DNA of 64,000 nt from Anthostomella pinea (GCA_963556695.1 CAUWAG010000012.1:1860001-1924000), one strand, 5' to 3'. Numbered from the stretch's first letter, positions 21,341 to 33,526 are shown. Program-made: numbers and translations. Notes: generated by a model not told the origin, from the letters alone.

Positions 21341-23171
21341 ATGGAAGCGGTGGGCCTGGCATTGGGAGGGATCTCTCTGGCCCTGGCAGCAGTGGAATAC
21401 TACGACAGGGCAGTCCAAGTGCTCCATGACTATTTGAATCAATCCGCCGTCCAAGACCTTCGCCTGCGTATCTTCGTCCAGCAGCAGCAGCTTGATATAA
21501 CGCTCCGTAATCTTGATCTCATAGACCCAACATCCGAACAGTTACTGGCTACTGTTCAACCTCGATTTCCATCCCGGTATCTAGAATTCTTGGGCGTTAT
21601 CAAACACATGGATAATTCCATACGAGGTCTACTGGTCATACTCCAAGTCGACACAGCTGGCAAGGTGAGTTATAGTGGAACTATGTGAGCACGAAATCTG
21701 GTTGACCTCCGACTGACTTCTCAACGAAAGCCACGATGGACGACAGAGCCACCAGAAAGAGCGCGATAGGAATGGGCAAGAGTCAAGCGTAGCTTCAAAT
21801 GAGGCTATATCGAGAAAGTCACGGATGATCTCCAAAGATGGAACGATGCGTTGCGAAGATGCCTCGAACATAATGAGGTTCCACGTCAGGACGACGACAG
21901 ACCATCACTTGCTCGTGTCAGGGCACGATTCGACTGGAAACAATGCAACATGATGAGAAAGAACGCCGCGCTGGTGCACAACGCAATTTCGAGCGCGGAT
22001 GGGTGCAAATGCCTCGATCCTCATCGAGGAAAGCTCAAGATCCTATGGCATAAAGAAGACGAGTTCAAGCCCAACACGATGAGACTTGCCTTCGAGACGG
22101 CTTGCGACACATCCGAAGACACTCTTTGGCAACACTTCTACGCCGAAACGACAGAATCCAAGATAAGCGAAAGCAAATTGATCCCCACAAACTCTCGCAA
22201 AAAAAATCAAAGACTGTTCAGGCGATGGAAGTCCACACGAAGCGATTTACATTACAATACAAATCGAAGAAGAAGCCGAACACAACAGAATCAGACCTGA
22301 GCGGTAAGATAAAGTCGCTGAAAATCTTAAATATCAGGGGAATTGACTGAGGACAATGTTAATAGACCGTTCGGCACCTGAGTCTTCTCTGCCACTCAGC
22401 ATGTCCTCTCAACCAGCAAGCTTATGTGTCCTTTTGAGCACCAATCCAACTTGGGACCCTCTGCAGCTCATCGAGCCCAATGAGAAAGTATATGTACTTA
22501 TCAGGCATGACGGAGCTACAGAGACACAAACCAAAGACGAGACCCTTCGATCACTGCTGGCCGAGAGGTATACCGCACAGCAGACTTTAGTCACTAGGAA
22601 AAGGCTACCGAAGGTGGACTGGTTGGCTCTTTGCGCAGGTCTGTGCTGGGCTATCTTGTTCCTCAGTGGTTCACCCTGGCTGCCTCCTACGAGCTGGGAG
22701 TGGATAGATGAGATCAATGTCCTATGGAACAAAGACACCCCAGACTTGCATTGCCCGGCACTTGCTGGGGAGTTCCAAAGCACGAAGCAGCATAACCAAG
22801 CGCAATGCCAGAACCCTCAACTTACGCGGAATTTGCTGTTCACATTCGGCTCACTCTTGGTCGAGCTTTCTCTCGGTGTTTCCCTTGAAGATCTTCGCCC
22901 CAAGATTTACGGAAAAGCCCCAGCTGGCTCAACGTTTGGAAACGACGCAACTCTAAACGAGCAGGCCCAGAAGGTCTACGACGAGCTGGGGTACACATAC
23001 GGAGATGCGGTGCAAAGATGCCTCAAGTGCAGCTTCCCGGGCAGTGACGCCACGCACAGCTTTGAGTACGAGCAATTCCGGTTGGACTTCTTCAAGGGGG
23101 TGGTCGTGCCAGTGCAGGCGACTTATCAGCACATGGTGCCCAGAGGTTCTAAATGTAAAATTACGGGTTAA
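21341..23171 (+). pseudogene. DUF7580-type fungal protein, multiple disruptions
   Basis: The layout is that of fungal DUF7580 proteins. The N-terminal helix MEAVGLALGGISLALAAVEYY leads a helical region, and the C-terminal domain includes LFLSGSPWLPPTSWEW, LLFTFGSLLVELSLGVSLED and YGDAVQRCLKCSFPG. Introns fit at 21666-21730 and about 22301-22375. Exon 2 has TAG at 21767-21769 and TGA at 21800-21802. The first, in a context reading RAR-stop-EW, and the second, FK-stop-GYIEK, are both one transition from TGG. An A-run near 22198-22206 marks a probable frameshift between two open frames. DUF7580 proteins are often linked to fungal non-self recognition gene sets. This copy should not give a full product. 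Confidence 0.75.
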
Positions 23172-24141
23172 GGATGAGACTTCATAGTATGCGATTATGA
23201 GTTTTTCAGATCCCAACGGCCCTGCTCGTCACGACTCGAGTGAAACCTCCATCCACACCCCTATCTTCGAGGACATGACGAGGAAAGCCACAAGGAGAGC
23301 TCACGTATCATGTGAACGAAGCAGAAAGCAGATTATCCCAGGTATCCATAATCTCATGCCCTCGCCCATTCCACTGGTCCGGGGTGTCGTCACCAAACAC
23401 GTATGCTATACATACCGGCTAGCCATCATCAGACCACGTTGATCAACAAGACTCCTCCAACATACCTACAAAGGCAGTGACGTGGCAGCCCATCAAGCCG
23501 CTGGACTCACTTGAACCCCAAAACAGTAGCTTAATACGCAATCTGCATCTCAAACGACAGGACCGCGTGAGACCTTCCAATCACACTGAGAGCGTCCTAG
23601 AGGCGCCACACGTAGTTCTTTTTAAACTTGAGCACATCGACCCTCATGCTAGGTGGCATGTTACAATTCTATAAAATTGCGTGAAATTGTTCGAAAAGAC
23701 ATCACATCACCGCGCGCGTGGTCATGAGCACACTGATCGGCAATCCCGGCACAAAAAAGGAGAAGAAAAAAGCGGGAAAAGAAGGGGGAAAAGGAAAAAA
23801 AGAACATACTGTATTTCCTCATCTACTTAACCTCAGTGGCGCTCTTCCTAGTTGAAGCTACTTGAATAGGTAGCAGTCGGCTTTCATCTGGTCAAGAAGC
23901 AGTAATACCGCTGACGATCTCTTTATAGGCCCCGAATCTCCCTTGCCACACTCACTACAGAGTCCGCAGACCGACGTACGGCTGCGGAAAAGCTCCGTCT
24001 CATGCCTCAAGGCACACCATCGTCTCCACAGCACCGAACACCACAAGCAACACGATCCGTCGCACATCCATCGCAGCTGTATACCTAGGACGAGGGCACC
24101 ACTCAGTGGAACCCCTAGTCACAATCAGCCACCTGATCGGG
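23172..24141. other. Intergenic, purine-rich tract, no gene
   Basis: A polypurine run of roughly 60 nt (about 23755-23805) is the only notable feature. No supported gene. Confidence 0.5.
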
Positions 24142-25430
24142 CTAGTCATCTTCCGGGAAGACGTCATTCTCCGTTTCCTCAGGGTCAAGCTGCAAGTGCT
24201 CGGGCTCGTCTTTTTCCGAGGGCAGAGCGTCATACGTTGCCTCAGAGTCACGCTGCAAGTCAGGCTCCTGTGGCAGACAGTTCGAGTCATGCGTGGGATG
24301 ATCTTGTCCATGTTCTGGCCGGGAGTGGTACTCCCGCACACCAAAACCTCCTGTGCGACGCATCGTTGTCAGATATCTGAGGGGCTGATAGTCCGACGCT
24401 GGGACATGCAGACCCGCATTTCGAGCTGGGTCGGTGTTGGAAGGATTGAGCTGGGGGCGATAATCGTACGGGTGCAGAAGGGGGTTACGGTTGATAGGGG
24501 CCGGCAGGGGATAATGGTTGGCGACCGAGTTCCCAGTGCGGTGACGGTCGTAGGAGTCGGGGAAGTAGACGTGCCGATGTTGGAAGGGGAAGGAGTCGAA
24601 AGTGTCGACCAGATGGCGAATGCCCTGTCCAGAAGACAGTCGAGGCTTCTTCGCCTCGCCTCTCCCCACTTCTAAGTCGATCTCACCGTCCAAGTGGTCG
24701 AGATCCTTGTCGGTCATGAGATCGAAGTCAGTCTCCTTCGGCTGCTTCTGCTGAGGCGCTTGGGGGTGGCGGTGGCAGGGTCCTTCGTATCTTGGACCTT
24801 GCGCTTGGAGTTGGCAGTAATCTTCATCTTCTTTGACTCGTTTGCCTTGGGAGCTGCAGCAGCCTTATACTGAGTGTTGAATTTCCCGATGTATGGAACG
24901 GCAGTGATCTTCACCTTTTTCGGCTCGACTTCCCTTGGAGTTGGAGCATTGCCCTGCACTCTCCGACGGCGGGTACGACTGCTGATGGGGGAAAGGCCAA
25001 GGTCGTTCAAGCTTCTCGGCTGGACCTCCTTCGGAGTTGCGGCCTTGTCCTGCAGCTTTTGATATTCGAGCTCGGAAAGGATAGCGGTTACCTTTTTCTT
25101 CAACTCCTGGGTTTCTCGCTTGCATTCGGCGGATTGCTGCTGCTGTGTATCATTGATGGTAAAGACGTCGAGTGACATGCTCCGGACCAAGTCCGACAGG
25201 TCCTTGATCGCACCTGTGGTTATATCGCCTAACTTAGAGACAGTAGATTCGAGGTCCTGACCGAGTATGAGCATCAACTTTCATAGAAGCCCCTCGTCCT
25301 CCCCAATTTCGACTTCGGCATGGGACGTTCCCTCGATGAGACCAGAGAGAGTGGTTGGTCTAGCGCTGGGGGTGGGCAGGGCCTGGTCGGCAGGCCTAGG
25401 TGCAGTTCGGGTTGGTGCTGGGGGCAGCAT
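24142..25430 (-). pseudogene. Basic coiled-coil hypothetical protein, stop plus frameshift
   Basis: Three minus-strand open segments are colinear. The first starts at ATG 25430 (Pro-rich, then EVEIGEDEGLL). After a TGA at about 25281-25283 the same frame resumes with KLMLILGQDLESTVSKLGDI and a coiled-coil stretch with Gln-rich and Lys-rich repeats (TPKEVQPRSL, TPREVEPKKVKI). Near 24763, at a C/A run, it needs a one-base shift to pass into ETDFDLMTDKDLDHLDGEID and the rest to 24142. One nonsense change plus one indel mark a pseudogene. Two tandemly related segments (PTPREVEPKK and similar) hint at an internal repeat. The family is not recognised; nuclear location is only suggested by basic composition. 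Confidence 0.55.
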
Positions 25431-25995
25431 CGTCGACGAGCTTGGTTGACAGCTGAGATGACAAGTGCGTATGATCAAAAGTAGAAGGGGATGGCAATAT
25501 TTTGCATAGAGAAGAGTCGTGTGGGATATTAAATACTTGCAGACCTTGAGAGTTCCTGCTCTTTTTCGCAAAGGTAGGTATGTATAGGCAGGTTTCCTGC
25601 TCCGTTTTCGACTTCCACACTAAAACTGCTCAACCCAAATGGTCTGTTATCCTCTCGTTAGCCCAAGCAAGATTGAAAGTGGCGGTGTTATCATTGTTCA
25701 AAACGCGGACGACAAAATCAAAACACGCAAGAGACGTAACACCACGCATCAATGACTTGCTTCATTGGTTGGTTAAGTAAAAGGGCCATCCACGAATTTG
25801 CGCGCGCGGGCTCAGCCATCATCCACGGTACCCTGATGAGCAGCCCTAAAACGCGCTCGCATAAGCTTTGGACACAGACCGACCTGACTGATAACAAAAA
25901 CATACTCAAGGCAATGTCAGACTCAGTGAGCCCGCAGCCACAAGTAATGACTCTCAGACACCGATTGATGGAACACGTGCGGTGCATGTGATATA
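25431..25995. other. Intergenic, nothing recognised
   Basis: Separates the pseudogene start from the 3' end of the RING gene, which point the same way. No gene is seen. Confidence 0.5.
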
Positions 25996-27075
25996 TCAAT
26001 GGGGATCACGTGGATTGCGGGAATTGGGTTGTTGACCGCCGAGTCTCGAGTAGACGGGTCGGTATGAGTCTCCCATCTTCCATCTCCGACCCGTCGCAAT
26101 TCTGTCTGGGGAAGGTCTCTGTTGGCGCATATAACCTCGAGGGTAATCCCCCTCATCCCCACTCTGGTCTTGGCTTTCGACATGTCGTCTCTGACCCGGG
26201 GGGTACTGTACCTCACGGTCCCAGGCCTCGAGCGACAACGGGCTCCGCAAGAAGTTCCGCAGCTCATGAAGCAACAATGTGCTATTCTCGCGACCTATGA
26301 ACCCCACGAGCATGTCTATGGCTTGACCCTGGCTCCCTTGTATATCCACCGTCTTCAGTATGGCAATGACGTACTCGAGCAGAAACTCGGCATTATTCGC
26401 ACGGCGCCTCGTCATCACATCTCCGCTGCCTTGTGCACTACTCGGAGTGCCGAGAAATTCAAACACCCGAAGTTCTCTCCTGAGCCATGTTCGCGCCCGT
26501 GAAACCATCTCGGGTTCGGATTCGAACAGAGCTGGCGTGATCTCCCGGTACCGTGACCTTGGATTCGACCCAACATGCAATGAGTAGAGCTGGTCGCGAT
26601 ACACTTGTTGTCGGCGGAGAATGGCTTCATCATCTGTGCCTGGTCGCTGTCGCACTCGGTCTTGTTGACGTATAGCATGCTCTCGGTCGCCTGGACGCGA
26701 TGGCTGGTGTCGGCTGATCGGTCGCGCTTGCTGGATCACATCTGCCACTTGAGGGACTGGGTAGGTTCTACTCGTACCGGACCCATCATGGCCGAAGTCG
26801 TGTAGGACCTCGTGGACGGGGCCCTTGCACAGTGGGCATTTCGACGACCGCTCGAGCCAGCTGATGAGGCAGAGGTAGTCGAAGTGGCTATGGTGGCAAG
26901 GTCTAGCCTCGCAGGGCTCGGTGATGCTATCGAGGCATATGACGCACCAAGCTTCGCTTTTCTCGTCGGGGTCCCCGTTGACCCCAGGCGTATGTCGCGT
27001 CGCTACTTCGGCGAGGGTACTCTGGAGAACTCTGGACTGGATGTCATCGGAGTCAGAGTCCATAGACAAGGTCAT
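25996..27075 (-). CDS. RING-finger E3 ubiquitin ligase, TOPORS-like
   Basis: 359-aa single-exon protein. An N-terminal RING (about residues 44-83) shows C44-x2-C47, C60, H62/H64, C69 and C80-x2-C83 with the fungal signature HFDYLCLISWLERSSKCPLCK. This zinc-binding fold recruits E2 enzymes. The arrangement, a RING near the N terminus and a long charged C-terminal half (residues 150-300 helical, with REITPALFESEPEMVSRAR), resembles TOPORS-type ligases. The tail is Arg/Gln/Pro-rich. It starts at 27075; a second Met four residues in could also serve. It is transcribed divergently from the Sld2 gene. No disruptions. Substrates are unknown. Confidence 0.85.
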   Translation of the reverse strand: MTLSMDSDSDDIQSRVLQSTLAEVATRHTPGVNGDPDEKSEAWCVICLDSITEPCEARPCHHSHFDYLCLISWLERSSKCPLCKGPVHEVLHDFGHDGSGTSRTYPVPQVADVIQQARPISRHQPSRPGDREHAIRQQDRVRQRPGTDDEAILRRQQVYRDQLYSLHVGSNPRSRYREITPALFESEPEMVSRARTWLRRELRVFEFLGTPSSAQGSGDVMTRRRANNAEFLLEYVIAILKTVDIQGSQGQAIDMLVGFIGRENSTLLLHELRNFLRSPLSLEAWDREVQYPPGQRRHVESQDQSGDEGDYPRGYMRQQRPSPDRIATGRRWKMGDSYRPVYSRLGGQQPNSRNPRDPH

Positions 27076-27476
27076 CGGCCGTGGTGAAAGAGTGAAGATG
27101 TCCGAGCAGACTGGAAGATGACGAGGAGGGCGGGAGAAATGGCATGGACAACCACTGGATGACCTGCTTACCTAACAGGCCGACAGGGTCTCTGTCGGTG
27201 GTTGGCAGTTGCGACGGAAGGGACGACCCCACCAACAGGGCGGCTACCCCACCCGCCTTTCCCACCAACGCATACTGGTACAATCTCTTGGCTGGCTCGT
27301 CGCGGTTTCCAAGTCGCGTTGCGCGTTCCTCCATGTCGCACCGCGTCTAACTGCCCCATCTTCAATACCCTGCATCCATCATCCCACCATTGCTTTTGTC
27401 ACATCTTGGCCCGCACCTGAACTGCCCGAGAGAAGTGGCGAACATCCGCGCCATCAAATATCGAACTCTCCAAGAG
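27076..27476. promoter_or_regulatory. Divergent promoter between RING and Sld2 genes
   Basis: A 401-bp region separates two outward-facing start codons. No particular regulatory element is identified. The spacing suits a bidirectional promoter. Confidence 0.45.
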
Positions 27477-29014
27477 ATGGACGAGACAGAAAGACATAAG
27501 TATGAGGCAACGTCTGTCCAATTGCGTGCCGACTTGAAGCGCTTCGAGGCCGACTGGTCGAGGAACAATGCTGGCAAGAAACCTGGTCGTGAAGACATCA
27601 AGCAGAATCCCGATATAGGTATGCACTCCCATTGTCCAGGTCCTCCCCGTCCTCCCCGTCCTCCGTCTCTCAGTCACCCAATCTGACACCCTCAACTGCA
27701 GCCCGGAAGTACAAGGAATACAACCAGGTCCGCGATATCCTCTCTGGAAAGCAGCTCCCGAAACAACACAAGGAACCGTCCAAATCCCGTAAGCGCAGGT
27801 CGGAAGATAGCCATGCTCAAACCCAATCGAAACGGACCAGACCTGCCCAAACACCCTCCAAGTCTCGACACATTGCCATTGAAGACCCGACCTTTGAGAC
27901 TCCGTCCGCGCGAAGGCTATTTAGCCCGGCCGTGCCCACCTCCATTGGGCCGACTCCCCAGAAAGACGGGCGCGTATTGGGCCTGTTCGACCTACTAGTC
28001 GATGATGTCGAGAATACTCCGTTGAAAGGGACGAACGAAGAGCCATCTGCCAAAGACGCCACGATCCAAGCCACTCCTAGCAAGAAGCCCGCTGACGAAA
28101 TGGAAGAATCCCGGCTGGGAAGGACTCCAATGTCGGCGAGTAAGCGCACCATGCTGGACGCCTTCATGACACCTTTGAAACGAAGGGAGGGAAACCCACT
28201 CGGCGGCAGGACTCCCAATTCTGTTAGCAAGCTGCAACTATCCACGCCGTCATTCCTCCGAAGGGCTCCGCTACCAGCATTAGACGAGAATGGCGAGTTC
28301 AAATCTCCCGCGCCGCTGCGCCTACCTAGGAAGCCCATGGGCCGCAGCTTGAGTAGTGTGGTGGCCGGCCTACGGAAGCTGGAGGAGGAGAAACTGGATG
28401 ATGATCTGGAGGCATTGCACGAGATGGAGGACGAGGAAAGTGGATCGAAACCCGCAAATCCTGCGAAGCCCGCGCCGAAACCACAGGACGAAGTACTTGA
28501 ACCGGACAGTCAAGGTCAACAATTACTCGGCGGGTTCGACGACGACGGCCTTTATGACAGCCCAACGGAGGAGGCGGCAGTTGGTCGTGATGGTCAACCT
28601 CTCAGGGTCTACAAGAAGAAGGGCCAAAAGCGCACCACTCGCAAAGTCAACGTGCGACCCACGAGGGCCAAGCGGCCATTGGAATCCACAGAGGAGCGGA
28701 CGGCTGATGATGACGACAAAGTCGTCCCCGAGACGCAATTCGACGCCACGAAAGCCGATCAAGAACCACTTGATCTAGGTTCTGATTTTGAGCTCAATGA
28801 TTCTGAAGATGATGATGAAGCAGCGCCCAAGAAGACGAAGGCGAAGAAGGCATCCAAGAAGCCGGCAGACAAGGAGAAGAAAGAAGGCAAGGTACAGAAG
28901 GCCGCTAAGAAAGTCAACGAACTGGCTCATGCGAACTTCAAGAGGCTGAAGCTGAGGAACAACGGAGCAAAGGGCGGACCTGGGTTTGGGAGCAAGTTCC
29001 GCCGCCGGAGATGA
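27477..29014 (+). CDS. sld2: DNA replication regulator Sld2/Drc1
   Basis: Two exons, 27477-27618 and 27702-29014, with an 83-nt GT...AG intron, give 484 aa. The N-terminal Sld2 signature is present: LRADLKRFEADWSRNNAGKK, then REDIKQNPDI and, after the splice, KYKEYNQVRDILSGK. The middle is rich in Ser/Thr-Pro sites (for example TPQK, TPSK, TPMS, TPLK), the targets through which CDK promotes Sld2-Dpb11 binding at replication initiation. The C terminus is basic and includes ANFKRLKLRNNGAKGGPGFG, conserved in fungal homologs. Length is close to the usual size. The start Met is the first in frame after the likely leader. Essential housekeeping function is expected; it acts in the nucleus. Confidence 0.92.
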
Positions 29015-30853
29015 CGATGTATGCTATTCGATGTTTGGCGGAGATGAGCAATGGTGATACCACGAGCGAGCGAGAATTGATATGTATTCTGCAACATCGC
29101 GGTTCCGTCTGAAGTCTTGTTCTATTAGCTGAACAATCTGCTTGCTAACTGCCGTTGGCAGTTCCGACTAATCCGACGACGGCAGCTCCGTCTCCTGCCT
29201 TGGCCCCTGAATCTCGACGCCCAACGCGCTACACACAGCTCTCTCAACACCCCCTCAGATACATCATCAACCTCTCGACCACGGCCACCATGTAGTGGCA
29301 AACAAGGAACTAGCTAACCTCCCACGCGACCTCCGTCAGCACCACCAGATCATCCAACCGTCCGTCACGGCCCCCACCGATCTACCCCGTCTGCCCGTCC
29401 CTCCGCGCCGCAACCGGCAACACCACCCCGTCACCAACACACGCATAGAACGAGCCGCACGCGCCTCAACCACGGATCCAGCAACAATGGCGCGCGGTCG
29501 TCTTCGCGCGCCCATGCTTTTCTTCTATCCTGACCTCACGAACACCGAGGTGCTTACGGCTCTGAAAGTATGAATGTACGCGCCTCGAGGGAGCTAGCTA
29601 GGTGCACGGTCGCCTGCCCATTTGCATATTATGCTCTCATCTCCGTCCACCACACCACTGCAGTCGGTAACAGTGCTGGTGTGAGTTACTTGTACTTTGC
29701 CTCCGTCCCCCCACTCAGTGCTGTGAGAGCTTCAAACGTCTTTTCAGGGGGCCGATATTAACGCAACTGCACCTACCAGGAGAACACCCAGACTACCGTT
29801 ATCCAACCCCTCCCTCATAGATGTGGACCAATTGGACATCAAAGCCGGGGGGGTTCTTGTCGGCCTTCCAGCCAACCCCGGTGCTTTCAGAGAATGTCTC
29901 ATACACGCAAGGAGCGTTCACAGCATGGCCTTCTGACCCTGCAGGTACAATTGCGAGCAACCCATGAGCACACGTGATGATCGGCATCGTCCAGTGTTTA
30001 GGATATCATCTCACCGTGGTGGTCCATTGCAATGAATACCATGCTGTTGCCCATGGAACTTTTTTCTCTGCCTCCTCCTGCTTTGCAAGCCCTTCTCACC
30101 CCCGGCTGAACCCCACATAGTCGGACACCAGCACCAACAGCTTGTCGCCATCTATCCCTGGAAGCATACCCAGCTGGTGGTCATCATGAAGCGTCAGAGC
30201 AGTGGCGACTTGGCGAGTGATGCTCGGCGGTGCCGTGAGGTGTTTACAAGTTTCAAGTATTTATGTAAACATGGACATATGTATGGGAACAGGTTCGATT
30301 CCTGCCAGCACTTGCTTTTGCTCGGGCTCCCATGTCTCCTTTCTGGAACTTTGCCTACTCTAGACCCTAGTCCTTGTTTACCGTGCCGTACCTGTTGCCA
30401 CACCGAGCATGGAGGATTCACTTCCCAGTTGAACTGGACCGCTGGTCCCACCATAGGTGACTGGCTAGGTGACGTGTGGTCACCGAGCAGAATAACTCGG
30501 TGAAGGATTCACCGCCGCATGCACTCACGGGATGGATTTTCGCTCTTCTGTGGCCCCTCTATTTTTAGCATCCTGCCACAACACGACGGCGGTGGTCTCG
30601 TATGGGCCGATGTCAATGACCACCTTTGCAGGTAGGTGCACGTACTTTTCTTCACACAAACCGGTATATGTGTGGCTTGTCGCGTCTTCAAGAGGCCGTC
30701 AATGTCGAGTAATAGACAGTCATACGACCGCAACCACAGTTCATAAGCACCACCGACCACCACAGTCAGCAACAACCCAGGAAGAAGCACCCGCGATCCG
30801 ATCGAAAAGCACAAAACACGCAAAAAAGCTGTCCCAGGCCGGGTTCCTACAGC
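29015..30853. other. Intergenic, no supported gene
   Basis: Short open frames only. A minus-strand frame of 62 codons (29799-29987) has balanced composition but no recognised motif. A B-box-like motif at about 30292 lacks a tRNA fold. Confidence 0.45.
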
Positions 30854-31309
30854 ATGCACTTCTCCCAGCTCTTTGCTGTCCTCCTCTGTGCCAGCAGCGC
30901 TATCGGCGCCGTGGTCTCACGTGGCTCATCACGTATAGTCAGGGGCCTAGAGGCGAGCCACAATCCTTTTACATTCTGGGGACACCATTCCATCCGCGAC
31001 AACAAGGGTTGTCAGGATAGAGTAACAAAAGACCTTGACTATGCTAAGGCTGTACTAGCCATGTATTCTCTTGAAAAAGAGAAGTTTTCTAGGGATTGGA
31101 AAGAGGAGATGTTACTTCTCGTCCTTGAAGGGGGCCTCATCACGAGCGATGCTGCCGAGTGGTACCGACAGTGCTTTGAAGAGAAGCCGGACAGGGAAGC
31201 GGTCACAGCCGCCCATAACAAAGTTGGGGTCATGACAAGTCAAATTATGCGGGAGGAGCTGCGAAAGATTTTGATAGAGCATGATGGAATATTCCAGTGG
31301 GATGAGTGA
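30854..31309 (+). CDS. Small secreted protein, effector candidate
   Basis: 151-aa intronless frame. Residues 1-19 (MHFSQLFAVLLCASSAIGA) form a clear signal peptide: a short n-region, a Leu/Val/Ala core and small residues at the likely cleavage site. The mature part is charged and helical (LDYAKAVLAMYSLEKEKF, AAEWYRQCFEEKPDREAV) with two cysteines (in GCQD and RQCFEE) that could pair. No transmembrane segment, anchor signal or enzyme motif. It ends 176 bp before the LINE C target site. Small size, secretion and neighbouring retrotransposons fit fungal effector loci, but no family is recognised. Confidence 0.6.
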   Translation: MHFSQLFAVLLCASSAIGAVVSRGSSRIVRGLEASHNPFTFWGHHSIRDNKGCQDRVTKDLDYAKAVLAMYSLEKEKFSRDWKEEMLLLVLEGGLITSDAAEWYRQCFEEKPDREAVTAAHNKVGVMTSQIMREELRKILIEHDGIFQWDE

Positions 31310-31484
31310 TTCAGATTGAGGGTTTGGCGACTAGAGTCTTTGGCACTGAGTCCTATTGTGAGACAATCTCTCCCAAGAAGGCTGAAGACATAACTACCTA
31401 GCTGAAGACCCGATCGAGCGCGGTATCACGAGCTGGGAAGGGGTATCTGGAGTGGGACACCTCTCAAGAGAGCTACCGACCATT

Positions 31485-31497
31485 CATTCATTCAATC
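31485..31497. repeat. 13-bp target-site duplication, left (LINE C)
   Basis: CATTCATTCAATC, repeated at 34084-34096. Confidence 0.95.
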
Positions 31498-31660
31498 TGA
31501 AGGGTGCACTCTTGGAACCAAGAGCAACTCCCCGGGAATAGACACCCTCACAGTACGGATCCTGAAAGCTTGCTGGCCAGTCATTGGTGAACATATCAGA
31601 GCCCTTTTCCAGACCTGCCTACAGATTGGACACCACCCTAAATCATTCAAAGTAGCTGAG

Positions 31661-32866
31661 GTGGTGATGATCCCAAAACCAGGAAAGAAAGACTACTCCA
31701 ATCCCAGGGCCTACAGACCAATATCGCTACTGTCATGTCTTGGCAAAGGCCTAGAACAACTCATCACAAAAAGAATTACCTGGTTTGTTGTCAAATATGG
31801 AATTCTAGCTCCACAACATTTTGGAGCTCTACTAAAGCGCTCTGCCACTGACCTGGTAGCTGCACTCATACACAATATTGAGCAGGCCCTTGACCAAGGC
31901 CTCGTTGCAACAGTAGTCACGTCAGATATGAAAGGGGCCTTTGATGCTGCCTTAATGGGACGGCTGGTGGTTCGCATGAGAGAACAGGGCTGGCCGGGCT
32001 TTCTCATAAGATGGGTCCAGTCATTCATGTCCGAGCGGTCCGCAAGGGTTCGGTTTGAAGGTATTATGACCGATATAAAAGCTCAAACTTGTGGGCTACC
32101 ACAAGGTTCACCAGCCTCTCCAATCCTTTACATGCTGTATATCGAGCCAATCTGTGCCCAACTTGGCATGAAAAGAAGACACTTTGGATATACAGACGAC
32201 CTAGCAACTCTCTGTATTGGAAAGAACCTTAAAGAAATAGCTACAGAGGCTTCTGAAAACCTTTATTTACTTAATCAATGGGGACATAGTAATATTATTG
32301 AGTTTGATCCCGACAAAACCGAGATTATGTACTTCTTACAGAAAAAGAACTCAAATAACCTTCCAGTCCGCCACAGGACAATGAACAAAATAGCTAAGCA
32401 TTCTATGCGATGGCTAGGTGTCCTTCTGGATAGAAAACTAAACTTCAAAATTCATGTTTCTCACTGGGCCAAGAAAGCTAGTAAGGTAACAAATCACCTT
32501 CAAGGAGTATACAACACAGTCAAAGGACTTCCAGTAAAGTCAACCAAGAAGGCTGTGAAAGCTTATGTTATTCTTATTCTTACACACGGCCTGGAGACCT
32601 GGTACCCAGGAATCAAAAAAATCAGGAGCTCAGGTGAGACATTAGCATGTCGCATTAAGGGGCTTCTTGGGACAATAGATGCTGTACTACGAACGGCAAT
32701 CAGGGCTATCTTGCCAGTCTGGAAAACACACCCTGGGCATATCCTATATTTTGAATCGCAGATTCCCCCAGCTGGAGTTCTTACAGAGTCAATACGACGA
32801 CGTCACGGCCTTCGACTAGGACGAATAGACCAGAGACACCCTCTTGTTGGCAGGCTCCAAATATAA
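31661..32866 (+). pseudogene. LINE reverse transcriptase fragment (copy C)
   Basis: 401 codons of a non-LTR reverse transcriptase. Visible motifs are MIPKPGKKDYSNPRAYRPIS (RT start), TSDMKGAFDAALMGRL (motif A), GLPQGSPASPILYMLY (motif B) and FGYTDDLATL (motif C). The frame continues beyond its TAA (32864-32866) into the RNase H part, with Gln expected there by comparison with copy D. Ala-to-Thr in the catalytic motif and the stop both fit G-to-A or C-to-T changes. The element lacks its endonuclease, so it cannot move by itself. Confidence 0.9.
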
Positions 32867-33022
32867 GCTCGCAAAGAACCAATAAGGCTACAAAGGAGCT
32901 TCCAGCTAGTCCCTGACTTTCAGAGACCAACACTTACCAGGCCATCATGGAAGAAGCCCCCAGTCCGCAGAAACAAAGACAAAGAAATAAAGCTCTTCAA
33001 GCAATGGCTATGGGAGAGAAAT

Positions 33023-33526
33023 GTGAACAGTGACCTTGTTATCTACTCAGATGGATCACAATTGGTTGACCAAGGTACAACCCGCACTGGATGGGGTTAC
33101 ACCATCAGGAAAGGCGGCACTACACAAGAAGTATACCGGGGAAAGAACAGACTTCTTCAAGCAGAAGTAGTAGATGCTGAAGTCCATGGCGCTCTCCAAG
33201 GTCTTGCAGCAGCCAGGGCAATTGGACACAGAAAACAGCTATATGTCTGCCTGGACAACACGTCAGTGATTGATGGGCTCAATGGGACTCCACCCGAGAC
33301 ATCACAGAATATTTTTCTACGATTTCAAGAACTTGCCACAGCACACACTCCTGGAGTGACCGTCAAGTGGATTCCTGGACACAGAGATATTGATGGCAAT
33401 AAAGCTGCCGACATATTAATAAAAGAGGGTGCCATGCTAAAAACAGACATAACAAGCCTTCCTACAATCTCTTGGGTCAAGAGAGATCTCAAAAGAAAGG
33501 ACAGAAAGGAGTTCAATCAATGGTAA
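33023..33526 (+). pseudogene. LINE RNase H domain (copy C)
   Basis: 167-codon open segment with the RNase H pattern: DLVIYSDGSQ (first Asp), AEVVDAEVHGALQGLAAAR (Glu), VCLDNTSVIDGLNG (Asp) and WIPGHRDIDGNKAAD (His/Asp). RNase H downstream of RT is characteristic of the Tad1 clade of fungal LINEs. It is part of ORF2, separated from RT here by the nonsense codon. Confidence 0.9.

Noticed and set aside
30280..30320. B-box-like GGTTCGATTCC suggesting another tRNA or SINE
   Set aside because: No A box at a suitable distance and no pairing acceptor arms could be found, and no similarity to the SINE copies.
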